Shown: in pieces, positions 18,401 through 28,122 of the stretch
How positions within the stretch are numbered: position 1 is the stretch's first letter
How the letters are laid out: each line of letters starts with the position of its first letter
Source of the DNA: Catellatospora bangladeshensis
GTDB taxonomy: Bacteria > Actinomycetota > Actinomycetes > Mycobacteriales > Micromonosporaceae
Direction of reading: 5' to 3'
NCBI RefSeq assembly: GCF_016862575.1
Contig: NZ_BONF01000016.1
Location: 124,001 to 188,000, forward strand
Length of the DNA stretch: 64,000 bases
Notes under the pieces: model-generated
The model's input: the letters and a program-made list of their open reading frames with translations, nothing else
The model's database searches: none
What the model was told of the DNA's origin: nothing
Translations under genes and position numbers: made by a program

Positions 18401-18854
18401 AGAAGTTGACGTTCAGGGCGTGGTAGCCGGTGGTCAGGGTGACCGCGCCCTCCTTGGCGGTGGCGCCGTGCAGCCCGTCGTGGTCGATCACCATCGCGCC
18501 GTCGATCTTCAGCTCGGAGCCGTCGTCGCTGGTGAGCCGGAACGCGTACGAACCGGCGGTGGTGATGTTGAGGTTGCCGATGACCTGGGCGAGGAAGCGG
18601 TCCTCGAAGCCGAAGTCGGCGGCGGTGGTCCAGTTGACCGTCGGCATGAGCTTGTCGACGTTCGGGGTCTGCGCGGCCTTGAGCGTGCACAGCTCGGTCA
18701 GCGACACCTGCAGGTCGTAGACGCGCAGCGTGACGCCGGGCTCCTGCGCGGGTATCGCGGCCGTGGCGGGGACCGCCCAGACGCCGCCGGCCAGGGCCAG
18801 GGTCAGCGTGGCAAGGACGGGACCGCGGAGCCGGCGTAGCAGTCGTCTGCCCAT
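15477..18854 (-). CDS. Large secreted carbohydrate-active protein: PA14, beta-propeller, CBM6/35, ricin lectin, 3-keto-glycoside hydrolase (DUF1080)
   Basis: 1125 residues. In order: a signal peptide (1-32); a PA14 domain (about 40-190, FRLTSDDGSELKIDG); a sorbosone-dehydrogenase-like beta-propeller (about 215-545, GMDWLPDGRLVICTWGG, LRTPHGIGWGPENG); a beta-rich linker; a CBM6/35 domain (about 680-800, YQAENAVRAG); a ricin-type beta-trefoil with three QxW-like repeats (IQLWTCNGSNAQRW, VQLWTCNGTGSQVW, IHIWQAAGVLSQRW); and a C-terminal DUF1080 domain (about 935-1125, GNSGIYLGDRYELQVLDS). DUF1080 enzymes cleave 3-keto-glycosides, so oxidation by the propeller followed by cleavage is possible. 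A palindrome upstream may bind a LacI-type regulator. Confidence 0.88.
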   Translation of the reverse strand: MGRRLLRRLRGPVLATLTLALAGGVWAVPATAAIPAQEPGVTLRVYDLQVSLTELCTLKAAQTPNVDKLMPTVNWTTAADFGFEDRFLAQVIGNLNITTAGSYAFRLTSDDGSELKIDGAMVIDHDGLHGATAKEGAVTLTTGYHALNVNFFEATGGQQLTLEWRPPGASAYTLVPNSALSTDAGVVRVTAPGRKECEGATDSPGDGLPLTGVHPGYTLTNLRPGTFQPKVTGMDWLPDGRLVICTWGGNDQSGTSQAGEVYILGGTGGTGGPSGVTTKKIAGNLKEPMGLKVVDGVVYVSEKQRLTQLLDTNGDEVADQYNTIATWPWGQNFHEFAFGLLYADGFFYLNLSVSINYGGATTVPQPAANRGTHIKVNRATGAVSYVAGGLRTPHGIGWGPENGIFVTDNQGGWLPASKLLHIKQGRFFNHYTTPAGQFDANPVTPPVLWMPQNEIANSPSTPVLLPSGPYAGQFVIGDVTYGGLQRAYVEKVNGEYQGALFRMTQGLEAGVSEVALGPDGAIYVGGLGAGGNWGQSGKLTYGLQKLTPNGTAVFDILAMRATGTGFELEYTQPLSSATAASLLSSYKVKQWRYQPTADYGGPKIDEQTLTPSAATLSADGKKVTLTVPGLLAGRVVHVRSPRPFTSTSGQSLWSTEAWYTLNAIPGQTPPPADGVYQAENAVRAGTASVATDHLGYTGSGFVAGYGSVGASTTFTVTTGTAGVYQAALRYSNGPNPSAMGKTVSLYVNGTKLRQITLGATPNWDTWSVHTESVALSAGANTIAYKVDTGDVGHVNLDALSITGGAGAIVGTGGKCLDIDNAGTADGTKIQLWTCNGSNAQRWARVGSTFQALGKCLDVDNAGTANGTKVQLWTCNGTGSQVWQPQADGTILNPQSGKVLDALSGSSADGTQIHIWQAAGVLSQRWAVSGSGQRIQLFDGDDVALWQTTGGANATWPFSGGSMESLGGDIRTRQSFGDFKLHVEWLEPTYPSNVTGQARGNSGIYLGDRYELQVLDSYGDTTLANDEAGSIYSRRAPDRNAATAPETWQSYDIVYRAARFDGSGNRTAEARVTIVWNGFVVHNDVTIAGSTGGGAAESAAPGPIRLQDHGDAGANPRFRNIWLEPL

Positions 18855-18937
18855 CGTTCCTCCCGGGGGTGAGGGGGTGTCCGACGGGTCGCGGCGGTCG
18901 TTGCCCGCGCGGTGACCGTCGGTCCGTGCGCGGGTGC

Positions 18938-18956
18938 TAATCGACGCCGACGATTA
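18938..18956. promoter_or_regulatory. Palindromic operator candidate upstream of the 1125-residue protein gene
   Basis: TAATCG (18938-18943) and CGATTA (18951-18956) flank ACGCCGA, 84 bases before the start of the large secreted protein gene, inside an AT-richer stretch. Dyad, spacing and an adjacent sugar-acting gene suggest a LacI/GntR-type site. No regulator gene is adjacent. Confidence 0.5.
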
Positions 18957-19046
18957 ACGCACCCGAAACATCGGTGGATCGGAACATTAGATGCTTTCGA
19001 TCGCGCTGTCCATATCTTCTGAACAGATCGGCAAAAGTTCTTGAGG

Positions 19047-19730
19047 CTACTGCGAAAGTCGCCGGTCGCGGTAGCGCGCCGCGGCCTCGTAGGTCGCCGC
19101 ATGCACGGCCCTGGCCAGGCGTGATCCCCACTCGGAGCGCGGCCCGGCGAACGTTGTCAGCTCACCCGCCCGCCACGCCGCGACGCACACCGCGTCGGTG
19201 GGCGTGCCCGAGGCGTCGAAGCCCGCATCCCGCAGCGCCTGCACTTTCGCCTCGGTCGCCGTGGCGACGGCGTTGACCAGCGCCGCGTCCGACAGCGCCA
19301 CCGGCACCGCCACGATGACGTTGATCGTCCCCGGCACCAGGACCTGCTGCGGCACGGCGACGGGGTCGGCGGCCCACCCGCACACCCCGATCCCGGCCGT
19401 CACCACGGCCTCCGCCCCGCCGTCGTCCGCGTGGGCGCCCTCCGCGACCCGGGCGGCCGTCATCAGGCCCACCCCCGGCCCGCTCAGCCCGTGCTCCCGC
19501 GCGATCTCCGCCAGGTGCCGATCCGGATCCATCCGGGTGTATCCGTGCCCGACCTGCGCGTTGAGCACCCACTCCCGCTCGCCCAGCCCGCCGCCGAGCA
19601 CCGCGCTGGAGATCATGCGCCACCCCGCCCCGGCCCGCCACAGCAGCGCGGGCGACGCCGCCGCCCCGTCCCCGTGCCGGACCAGGTCGGGGCGCAGCAG
19701 GTTCGCGTCGAGTCGAGGCAGCGAGGTCAC
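19047..19730 (-). CDS. cbiZ: Adenosylcobinamide amidohydrolase (CbiZ-like)
   Basis: 227 residues. CbiZ features include ISSAVLGGGLGEREWVLNAQV near the N-terminus, PGVGLMTAARV, and AGIGVCGWAAD in the middle. CbiZ removes the aminopropanol side chain from adenosylcobinamide to give adenosylcobyric acid, a salvage step for corrinoids taken from the surroundings. GTG 19730 has TAGGGT five bases upstream. The same frame stays open far upstream, but that part is antisense to the MMPL gene. No other cobalamin gene is nearby, so this is an orphan salvage gene. Confidence 0.85.
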   Translation of the reverse strand: MTSLPRLDANLLRPDLVRHGDGAAASPALLWRAGAGWRMISSAVLGGGLGEREWVLNAQVGHGYTRMDPDRHLAEIAREHGLSGPGVGLMTAARVAEGAHADDGGAEAVVTAGIGVCGWAADPVAVPQQVLVPGTINVIVAVPVALSDAALVNAVATATEAKVQALRDAGFDASGTPTDAVCVAAWRAGELTTFAGPRSEWGSRLARAVHAATYEAAARYRDRRLSQ

Positions 19731-19738
19731 ACGGGACC

Positions 19739-21949
<2,211 letters not shown>

Positions 21950-22047
21950 CGCGCCCTCCCCGGCGGACGGAGCGATCTCCGCGCGCCGTGGTCATGAAAC
22001 ACTGACGCTCGCGGATACGCAATGCCCGCCGCCCGGGTCCCGGCCGC

Positions 22048-22053
22048 TAGGCT
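22048..22053 (+). promoter_or_regulatory. Leaderless -10 box of small membrane ORF
   Basis: TAGGCT, six bases before GTG 22060. Confidence 0.55.
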
Positions 22054-22059
22054 GGGCCG

Positions 22060-22155
22060 GTGACGAGTGAGGACGTGTTCACCAGACTCTTCGGCATCGT
22101 GATCGGGATCCTCCTGATCGTCGCCGCGATCCGGTGGATGTTCGGCAAGAAGTGA
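22060..22155 (+). CDS. 31-residue single-helix membrane peptide
   Basis: GTG 22060 to TGA 22155. It has a short N-terminus with acidic residues (VTSEDVFTRLFG), a strong hydrophobic helix (IVIGILLIVAAI) and a basic end (RWMFGKK), an ideal small tail-in membrane protein. TAGGCT lies six bases before the GTG, matching the leaderless promoters of neighbouring genes. It fits exactly between the divergent MMPL gene and the convergent RecQ gene (4 bases to its stop). The residue pattern is strongly protein-like. Function unknown. Confidence 0.65.
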   Translation: MTSEDVFTRLFGIVIGILLIVAAIRWMFGKK

Positions 22156-22159
22156 CCGC

Positions 22160-23797
22160 TCAGGAACGCTGCTCCGGGATGAGCAGGTTCTGCGCGGTGA
22201 CCACCGCGACCGACAGGGTCTTGTAACCCACGTCGTCGAACAGCACCGTCATCCGGTCCTTCTCGTAGCCGAGCACCATGCCCATGCCCCAGCCCGCGTG
22301 GCGGACCGTGCTGTGCAGGGGGAACGGCACGTCGTCGGGGACCACCTCGGAGGTGCCCTCGTGACAGCTGTCGCAGTGGTTGCAGGGGTTGTTCAGCTGC
22401 TCGCCGAAGTAGCCCAGCAGCGCCTGCACGCGGCAGCCGCGCATCTCGGCGAAGCGGCGCATCATGTCCGTGCGCGAGCGCTGGCCCGCCTGGTAGCGCC
22501 CGTGCTCGGCCAGCGCCTCGCGGGCGGCCTGGTCGGGCAGCGGCGCGTAGCGCGGCACGCTCAGCTCGCCCTTGGCGCCGGTGGCCACCGCGCCGACCTG
22601 TTCGAGCAGGCTGACGTATGCCGCGAGCTTGCGGGCGCCGTAGCCGGTGTTCTTGGCCAGCGCGGTCTTGCCGATCGGGCCGCTGTGCAGGGCCGCCGCG
22701 ACGGTGCGCAGCTCGGCCAGGTCGGGCGCGCCGCCGTTGAAGAAGCGCTGCAGCGCCACGTCCTCGGCGCGGTGCAGCAGCAGCGCGTGCGCGGGCTCGC
22801 CGTCGCGGCCCGCGCGGCCGATCTCCTGCAGGTAGCTGTCGGGGGAGTCGGGCAGCGCCATGTGCACCACGAACCGGATGTTCGGCTTGTCGATGCCCAT
22901 GCCGAAGGCCGACGTCGCCACCATGATCGGCACCCGGTCGGACAGGAACGCCTCGTGCGCCTTGGCGCGCACGCCCGCCGCCATGCCGCCGTGGTACGCC
23001 ATCGCCTCGTAGCCGGCGTCGGTGAGCCGCTGGGCCAGCTCCTCGGCAGCGCGGCGGGTCGGCACGTACACGATGCCGGGCGGGGTGGCCTCCTCCAGCA
23101 GCTTCAGCAGCCGCCGCCAGCGGTAGTCCTCGCTGGGGCAGTGCGTGGCCTCCAGGAACAGGTTGGGCCGGTCCAGGCCGGTCAGCACGATCTTCGGCTT
23201 GCGCAGGCCGAGCCGGGCGGTGATGTCGTCGCGCATGGGCGGCGACGCGGTGGCGGTCAGCGCCACCACCGGCGGGCGGCCCAGGCCGCGGATCAGGTGC
23301 CCGATGGACAGGTAGTCCGGGCGGAAGTCGTGGCCCCACGAGGAGATGCAGTGCGCCTCGTCGACCGCGACCAGCGCCGGGCGCAGCGCCTTCACCTCGG
23401 CCAGCCGCTCCGGCGAGCTGAGCTGCTCCGGGGTGATGAACAGGAACCGGGCGGTGCCGTCGCGCAGCTCCTGCAGCGCGGCGGCCTGCTTGGCCGGGGT
23501 CTCCGCGGAGCTGATCCGGACCGCGCGCAGCTTCGGGTTGCCGCGATCGTTGAGGTTGGCGATCTGGTCGTGCTGGAGGGCCAGCAGCGGGGAGATCACC
23601 ACGGTCGGTCCCTTCAGGAGGGACGCGGTGACCTGGTAGACGGCCGACTTTCCGCCACCGGTGGGCAGCACCACCAGCGCGTCGCGGCCGCGCAGCAGGG
23701 CGCGCATGGCGTCCAGCTGCGCGGGACGCAGCCGGTTCCAGCCGAAGTGGTCACGGGCGGCGCGGCGCAGGCGCAGGGAGCGGAATAGCAGCATCAT
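22160..23797 (-). CDS. recQ: RecQ-family ATP-dependent DNA helicase
   Basis: 545 residues. Superfamily 2 motifs are in order: TGGGKS (46-51), ISPLLALQHDQ, DEAH in a VAVDEAHCISSWGHDFRP context, ALTATA, and QEIGRAGRDG (motif VI). A RecQ zinc site follows (CRVQALLGYFGEQLNNPCNHCDSC). Instead of the HRDC domain of E. coli RecQ, the C-terminus holds a small KOW/SH3-like piece (VRHAGWGMGMVLGYEKDRMTVLFDDVGYKTL), a pattern I recall in actinomycete RecQs. ATG 23797 is favoured because TAGAGT lies seven bases before it; ATG 23794 is next. Confidence 0.92.
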   Translation of the reverse strand: MMLLFRSLRLRRAARDHFGWNRLRPAQLDAMRALLRGRDALVVLPTGGGKSAVYQVTASLLKGPTVVISPLLALQHDQIANLNDRGNPKLRAVRISSAETPAKQAAALQELRDGTARFLFITPEQLSSPERLAEVKALRPALVAVDEAHCISSWGHDFRPDYLSIGHLIRGLGRPPVVALTATASPPMRDDITARLGLRKPKIVLTGLDRPNLFLEATHCPSEDYRWRRLLKLLEEATPPGIVYVPTRRAAEELAQRLTDAGYEAMAYHGGMAAGVRAKAHEAFLSDRVPIMVATSAFGMGIDKPNIRFVVHMALPDSPDSYLQEIGRAGRDGEPAHALLLHRAEDVALQRFFNGGAPDLAELRTVAAALHSGPIGKTALAKNTGYGARKLAAYVSLLEQVGAVATGAKGELSVPRYAPLPDQAAREALAEHGRYQAGQRSRTDMMRRFAEMRGCRVQALLGYFGEQLNNPCNHCDSCHEGTSEVVPDDVPFPLHSTVRHAGWGMGMVLGYEKDRMTVLFDDVGYKTLSVAVVTAQNLLIPEQRS

Positions 23798-23804
23798 CGC
23801 CGCG

Positions 23805-23810
23805 ACTCTA
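23805..23810 (-). promoter_or_regulatory. Leaderless -10 box of recQ
   Basis: TAGAGT on the minus strand, seven bases before ATG 23797; it decides that start over the more upstream ATG. Confidence 0.55.
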
Positions 23811-23872
23811 ACCAGTTCGGGCGACACGCAAACGTCCTCCGCGCCCTGTCCTTCGACGCGTCTGGATGAAGA

Positions 23873-24376
23873 TCAGTTGCTGGCAGCCCCGGTGACCAGC
23901 ACGGAGATGGCCATCGCGGTCTGTGGCAGATTTTCGTCACTGGGGCAGTCGCTGAACGAGACCAGCACCGGCCCGGCGTCCCCGGTCACCGTGACCTTGT
24001 ACGCGAACGCGTCCGCGCACTTCGTCTGGCCGCGCTGCTGCCTGCTCTCGGCGGCGAACGCGGGCTCGGTCGCCAGGCGCTGCAGCTCGTGCGCCTGCTG
24101 GGCGTTCAGCTTGCCGGACTTCGTGGTCCCGGCCTTGTCGGTGACCGTCCAGCTCCCGTCCGGGTTGACGATGAAGGTGTCGTTGACTCCCGCGATGCCG
24201 CCGGTGCGGACCACCGTCACCGACGGCATCACCGCGCTGCCCGACGTCGCCACGGACGGCGTGCCGCCGGGATCGCCCGTCGCCGTGCACGCCGCGACGA
24301 CCAGGAACAGCGCCGCGACCACGGCCGTGCGCAACACGGTCCGGACGGCGGATGAGTTCGGTACTGCATTAGCCAT
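23873..24376 (-). CDS. Putative lipoprotein, function unknown
   Basis: 167 residues. The signal peptide ends in a lipobox (FLVVAAC, Cys about 30), so it should be anchored to the outer face of the membrane. The mature part has a beta-rich domain with TVVRTGGIAGVNDTFIVNPDGSW, a DKAGTTKSGKLNAQQ linker and two Cys (C about 128, C about 153) that may pair. The start-domain pattern resembles protease-inhibitor-like lipoproteins of actinomycetes, but I do not claim this. TAGACT is seven bases before ATG 24376 (leaderless). Confidence 0.8.
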   Translation of the reverse strand: MANAVPNSSAVRTVLRTAVVAALFLVVAACTATGDPGGTPSVATSGSAVMPSVTVVRTGGIAGVNDTFIVNPDGSWTVTDKAGTTKSGKLNAQQAHELQRLATEPAFAAESRQQRGQTKCADAFAYKVTVTGDAGPVLVSFSDCPSDENLPQTAMAISVLVTGAASN

Positions 24377-24383
24377 GAACGCC

Positions 24384-24389
24384 AGTCTA
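24384..24389 (-). promoter_or_regulatory. Leaderless -10 box of lipoprotein gene
   Basis: TAGACT on the minus strand, seven bases before ATG 24376. It overlaps the 3' end of the upstream crp-like gene. Confidence 0.5.
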
Positions 24390-25058
24390 TGCGCGGGGCA
24401 GGCCGGCACGGGTGCGGAGGGCGGCCAGGTCCAGGACGGTGACCTGCATGCGGCTGGTGCGGACCCAGCCGTTGGTACGCAGCACACCCAGCGCCTTGCT
24501 CACCGCCTCCCGCGAGGCGCCCACCCAGCCCGCCAGCTCGTCCTGGGACAGCGGCAGCGCGATGGCGATCGCGCCGCCCTCCGCGCGGCCGAACCGTTCG
24601 GCCAGCTCGACCAGGCGCGCCGCGACCCGGCCGGTGCTGTCCTGCGCGCCGAACTCGACGCGCTTGCGGTCGGCGTCGCGCAGCCGCTCGCTGAGCAGCC
24701 GCATCAGCAGGATCGCCACCCGGCCGTGGGCCTGCAGGTACGCCTCGAACTCGGGCAGCAGCATGACCAGTGCGGTGACCGGCTCCAGCGCGGCCAGCGT
24801 GGCCGAACGCGGTGCCCGGTCCACTGCGGACAGCTCGCCGAGCAGCGCACCGGGGCCGCGTACGGCGAGCACGACCTCGGCGCCGGAGGCGGTGTGCGAG
24901 GACGCCTTGACCCGGCCCGCGCGCAGCATGGCGACCCAGTCCGAGCTGTCGCCCTCGCGGCACAGCACCTCGCCGCGCGTCCACCGGCGCTGCATGCTGT
25001 GCCGGGTGAACGCCTCCTGCTCGGCCGGTGTGAGCAGGGCCCAGAAGTCGCCGCTCAT
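24387..25058 (-). CDS. Crp/Fnr-family transcriptional regulator
   Basis: 223 residues: a cyclic-nucleotide-binding domain at about 20-135 (GEVLCREGDSSDWVAML...GPGALLGELSAVDRAPRSATLAAL, where GELS and R-SATL match the phosphate-binding cassette of cAMP receptors) and a winged HTH at 150-215 (LSQDELAGWVGASREAVSKALGVLRTNGWV). The intact cassette suggests it really binds cAMP. It overlaps the adenylate cyclase stop as ATGA, so sensor enzyme and receptor are made together. Targets are unknown. Confidence 0.93.
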   Translation of the reverse strand: MSGDFWALLTPAEQEAFTRHSMQRRWTRGEVLCREGDSSDWVAMLRAGRVKASSHTASGAEVVLAVRGPGALLGELSAVDRAPRSATLAALEPVTALVMLLPEFEAYLQAHGRVAILLMRLLSERLRDADRKRVEFGAQDSTGRVAARLVELAERFGRAEGGAIAIALPLSQDELAGWVGASREAVSKALGVLRTNGWVRTSRMQVTVLDLAALRTRAGLPRA

Positions 25059-26728
25059 CCGGCGAGCCCGGTCACGGCGTACGCCCGCACGGTGGTGACC
25101 CGCCCCTTGACGGTCAGGTCGCCCATGGGCTGTGCCACGATCGCGGCTCCGGCGGCCAGCCGGGTGGCCTCGCCGATGACGACCTGGCCCGGCTCGGCCA
25201 GCGTCTGCAGGCGGGCGGCGACGTTGACCGCGTCGCCCATCGCGTTGAAGCCGCGCAGCTGCTCGCTGCCGATGTTGCCGACCAGCGCCGGGCCGGTGTT
25301 CGCGCCGACCCGGAACCGGGGCCACTCCGGGTGACCGGCCGCGATCGCGTCGACGCCGCGCTGCATCGCCAGCGCGGCCCGCACCGCGCGCAGCGCGTGG
25401 TCGGGCTGCCGGGCGGGGGCGTTGAACAGGGCCAGCAGCGCGTCGCCGACGAACTGCACGACGGTGCCGCCGTTGTCGAGGATGCACGGCACCGCGACGC
25501 CGTGGTAGCGGTTGAGCATCCGCACGATCTCGGCCGGCTCCACGCCCTCGGAGAACGTGGTGAAGCCGCGCAGGTCGGCGAAGAGCGCGGTCACCTCGAC
25601 CACCTCGCCGCCGAGCGCGGCCTGGTCGGGGTCGGCCAGCAGCGCGGCGGCCACGTCGGGGGAGAGGTAGTGCCGGAACAGGGTGCCCAGCGTCCGCGAC
25701 AGCTCCCGCTCGGCCGACAGCGCTGCCGCGGCCCGGTCCAGCACCGCCGTCTGGCCCTCGGTGAGCCCGAAGCGCTCGGCCAGCCGGGCGGCGACCGGGC
25801 CGGTGGCGGTGCCGGTGCGCTCGCGCTCCTGCAGGGCCGTGGTGAGTTCCTCCAGCGCCGCGCCGTACTCGGCGCGGATGGCGCGGGCCGTCTGGTCCAG
25901 CGTGATCGCGTCGAAGATGCCCGCGCTGCCGCCCTCGCGGCCGTATTGCACGTACGCGCTGTAGGCGACGAAGCCGAAGGCGAAGGCCAGCAGCAGGTGC
26001 CACTCCCACCAGGACAGCGCCCACTTCTTGGCCAGCAGCACCGCCACGGTCGCCTCGGCCAGCAGCGTGAACGCGGTGACGATGCTGATCAGCATGGCGG
26101 CCGGCTTGCGCCGGTGCATCGCGAAGTAGCGCAGCGCCGCGATCAGGTAGAGGCCCACCGTCGCCACGGTCACCCAGACCATCGGACCCTGCACGTCGCG
26201 CGGGCCGGGACGGGCGTTCAGCGGCGGCAGGTCGAGCAGCTCCACCGCGCCCCAGCCGAGGATCAGCAGCCAGAGTCCGATCTGGAGCGGCCGCCGCGAG
26301 CGCAGCACCGCATCGCCCCGCGCGCCCTCCAGGTCCAGCGACGAGACCAGCGCGAACACGGCCGCCACGGCCAGGCCCACCGGCTGCGACAGGTCGAAGC
26401 CGACCGAGGGGTGGTGCACCAGCACCCCGGGCGTGGCCAGCGCGTGCAGCAGCAGGAAACCGGCGCTGGCCAGGAACGCCAGCGACACCAGCAGCAGCCG
26501 CGCGTCGGCGCGGGTCCGGGCCACCGCGCCCATCCGCACGCCCAGCACCACGTTCACCGCCGCGACGGCCAGCACCAGCCAGAAGTGGCTGTGCGAGTCG
26601 TGCCAGGAGACGTCGGTGCTCGGCACCGCCAGCAGCAGCCACAGGCCCGCCAGCGGCAGCGCGAGGTGCACCAGCCAGACCGCGGCGCGGACCGGCTGGA
26701 CGGTGGCGGGGAGGTAGGGGCGCGGCAC
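25055..26728 (-). CDS. Membrane-bound class III adenylate/guanylate cyclase
   Basis: 557 residues. The N-terminal half has about eight helices (LVHLALPLAGLWLLLAV to WWEWHLLLAFAFGFVAYSAY), a cytosolic linker follows (about 270-365), then a class III cyclase domain. Metal-binding Asp residues are in ALFADLRGFT and FVGDALLALF, and the transition-state Asn/Arg are in AMGDAVNVAARL, so it should be active. The substrate-selecting positions are not decisive, but the coupled Crp-like gene favours cAMP. The membrane part may sense a signal. The start is GTG 26728 with TAGGGT six bases upstream. Confidence 0.92.
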   Translation of the reverse strand: MPRPYLPATVQPVRAAVWLVHLALPLAGLWLLLAVPSTDVSWHDSHSHFWLVLAVAAVNVVLGVRMGAVARTRADARLLLVSLAFLASAGFLLLHALATPGVLVHHPSVGFDLSQPVGLAVAAVFALVSSLDLEGARGDAVLRSRRPLQIGLWLLILGWGAVELLDLPPLNARPGPRDVQGPMVWVTVATVGLYLIAALRYFAMHRRKPAAMLISIVTAFTLLAEATVAVLLAKKWALSWWEWHLLLAFAFGFVAYSAYVQYGREGGSAGIFDAITLDQTARAIRAEYGAALEELTTALQERERTGTATGPVAARLAERFGLTEGQTAVLDRAAAALSAERELSRTLGTLFRHYLSPDVAAALLADPDQAALGGEVVEVTALFADLRGFTTFSEGVEPAEIVRMLNRYHGVAVPCILDNGGTVVQFVGDALLALFNAPARQPDHALRAVRAALAMQRGVDAIAAGHPEWPRFRVGANTGPALVGNIGSEQLRGFNAMGDAVNVAARLQTLAEPGQVVIGEATRLAAGAAIVAQPMGDLTVKGRVTTVRAYAVTGLAG

Positions 26729-26734
26729 GCCGAC

Positions 26735-26740
26735 ACCCTA
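26735..26740 (-). promoter_or_regulatory. Leaderless -10 box of cyclase-crp operon
   Basis: TAGGGT on the minus strand, six bases before GTG 26728. Confidence 0.55.
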
Positions 26741-26863
26741 CGCCGCACCGACATCACCTGGCACTGTCGCGAATGCGCTGTGTGGACTTATGCGCAGACC
26801 GCCCGGCCGAATCGGAGTTCCATCGAGTACGTCACCACCGGTGACCACCGAAGGAGCTGACTC

Positions 26864-27556
26864 ATGAAGCGCAACGGGCCCCTGATCACGCTGCTGGCCG
26901 GGCTCGCGCTGGCGGCCGTGCTGATCACCGTGAACCTGACCGTCAACGCGCCCGGCGGCGCCGATCCCGACCCCGCCGGGTTCGGCGCGGCGGCACCGAC
27001 CGCGACCGCCGCCGCACCCGCGACCGAGGCACCGGCGACCAGCCCGCCCGCCGACCCGCCGCCCAGCGAGCCGGCCGCGAAGGTCAACGCCCTCTGGGCC
27101 GGGCCGGTCGACGGCGGCGGCGCGACGATCGCGATCGCCGTGACCGACGGCGTGGCCGTGGCGTACCTCTGCGACGGCAAGAAGGCCGAGGTGTGGCTGC
27201 AGGGCACCGCCGCGGCCGGGAAGCTGGAGCTGACCGGCGCCAAGGGCGCCACGCTGACCGGCACGTTCGGCGGCGGCAAGGCCGCGGGCACCCTCGCGGC
27301 GGCCGGGCGCACCTGGAAGTTCACCGCGCCCGCCGTGAAGAAGCCGTCCGGCCTCTACCGCGCCACCGCGACCGTACGCGGCGCGAAGGTCGTCGGCGGC
27401 TGGATCGTGCTGCCGAACGGCAGCCAGGTCGGCGTCGTGTCCGTGGACGGGCAGCCGGGCCCCGCGCCCGCGATCGACCCGGCCACCGGCGCGGTGACCG
27501 TCGACGGCGCAGCCCTCACCGCGACGCCGGTGACCGGCGCGCTCACCGGAAACTGA
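26864..27556 (+). CDS. Secreted or membrane-anchored protein of unknown function
   Basis: 230 residues. One N-terminal hydrophobic helix (LITLLAGLALAAVLITVNL) without a clear cleavage site, so probably an anchor. An Ala/Pro/Thr linker (about 32-75) precedes a beta-rich domain (ALWAGPVDGGGATIAIAVTDGVAVAYLCDGKKAEVWLQG). It is the first gene of a run with the DUF6529 membrane protein and a Rieske lipoprotein (11-base gap). I recall similar proteins being paired this way but know of no tested role. An upstream AAGGAG gives a strong ribosome site. Confidence 0.75.
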   Translation: MKRNGPLITLLAGLALAAVLITVNLTVNAPGGADPDPAGFGAAAPTATAAAPATEAPATSPPADPPPSEPAAKVNALWAGPVDGGGATIAIAVTDGVAVAYLCDGKKAEVWLQGTAAAGKLELTGAKGATLTGTFGGGKAAGTLAAAGRTWKFTAPAVKKPSGLYRATATVRGAKVVGGWIVLPNGSQVGVVSVDGQPGPAPAIDPATGAVTVDGAALTATPVTGALTGN

Positions 27557-27567
27557 GAGAGGACGCC

Positions 27568-28122
27568 ATGGACACCGAAGGCACCCGCCGGATCACCTCC
27601 GCGGCCGGCCTGTACGTGCCGCTGCTGCTCGGCGCCGTGGTCGCCGTGACGCTCGGCGTGTACGGCAACGTGCACACCCCCACCGGCGTCTCGGTGAACG
27701 TCGCCGGGTTCTCCGGCCCGATGGAGGTGAAGGTCTGGCTGGCCAGCGGGGCGGCGCTGCTCGCGCTCGTGCAGCTGGTCACCGCGCTGGCGATGTGGGG
27801 CAAGTTGGGGCCGGGCATGCCGAGCTGGCTCGGGCCGCTGCACCGCTGGTCGGGCCGGGGCGCGTTCCTGCTCGCCGTGCCCGTCGCCGTGCACTGCCTG
27901 TACGCGCTGGGCTTCGCCGATTACAACCTGCGCACCCTGGCGCACTCGCTGCTGGGCTGCTTCTTCTTCGGCGCGTTCACCGTGAAGATGCTGAGCCTGC
28001 CCAAGCGCGGGCTGCCCGGCTGGACCCTGCCACTGCTCGGCGGCGCGGTGTTCACCGCGCTGATCGGCCTGTGGCTCACCTCGTCGCTGTGGTTCTTCAC
28101 CACGTTCGGAGTGCGATTCTGA
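27568..28122 (+). CDS. DUF6529-type membrane protein, possible b-haem electron carrier
   Basis: 184 residues with five hydrophobic helices. Several His occur at helix positions (PLHRWSGRGAF, VAVHCLYALGF, TLAHSLLGC), the arrangement used by two-haem membrane cytochromes such as cyt b561 and ferric-reductase-like proteins. Haem binding is therefore inferred, not seen. A Rieske lipoprotein follows with a TGATG overlap, so electrons could pass between a membrane haem protein and an extracytoplasmic 2Fe-2S centre. The gene starts at ATG 27568 after AGAGAGGA. Confidence 0.8.
   Translation: MDTEGTRRITSAAGLYVPLLLGAVVAVTLGVYGNVHTPTGVSVNVAGFSGPMEVKVWLASGAALLALVQLVTALAMWGKLGPGMPSWLGPLHRWSGRGAFLLAVPVAVHCLYALGFADYNLRTLAHSLLGCFFFGAFTVKMLSLPKRGLPGWTLPLLGGAVFTALIGLWLTSSLWFFTTFGVRF

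Noticed and set aside
15531-18839. 1102-codon open frame on the plus strand opposite the large secreted protein gene
   Set aside because: Arg/Gly/Ala/Val-rich product with no domain; the minus strand gives five recognisable modules. A GC-codon shadow.
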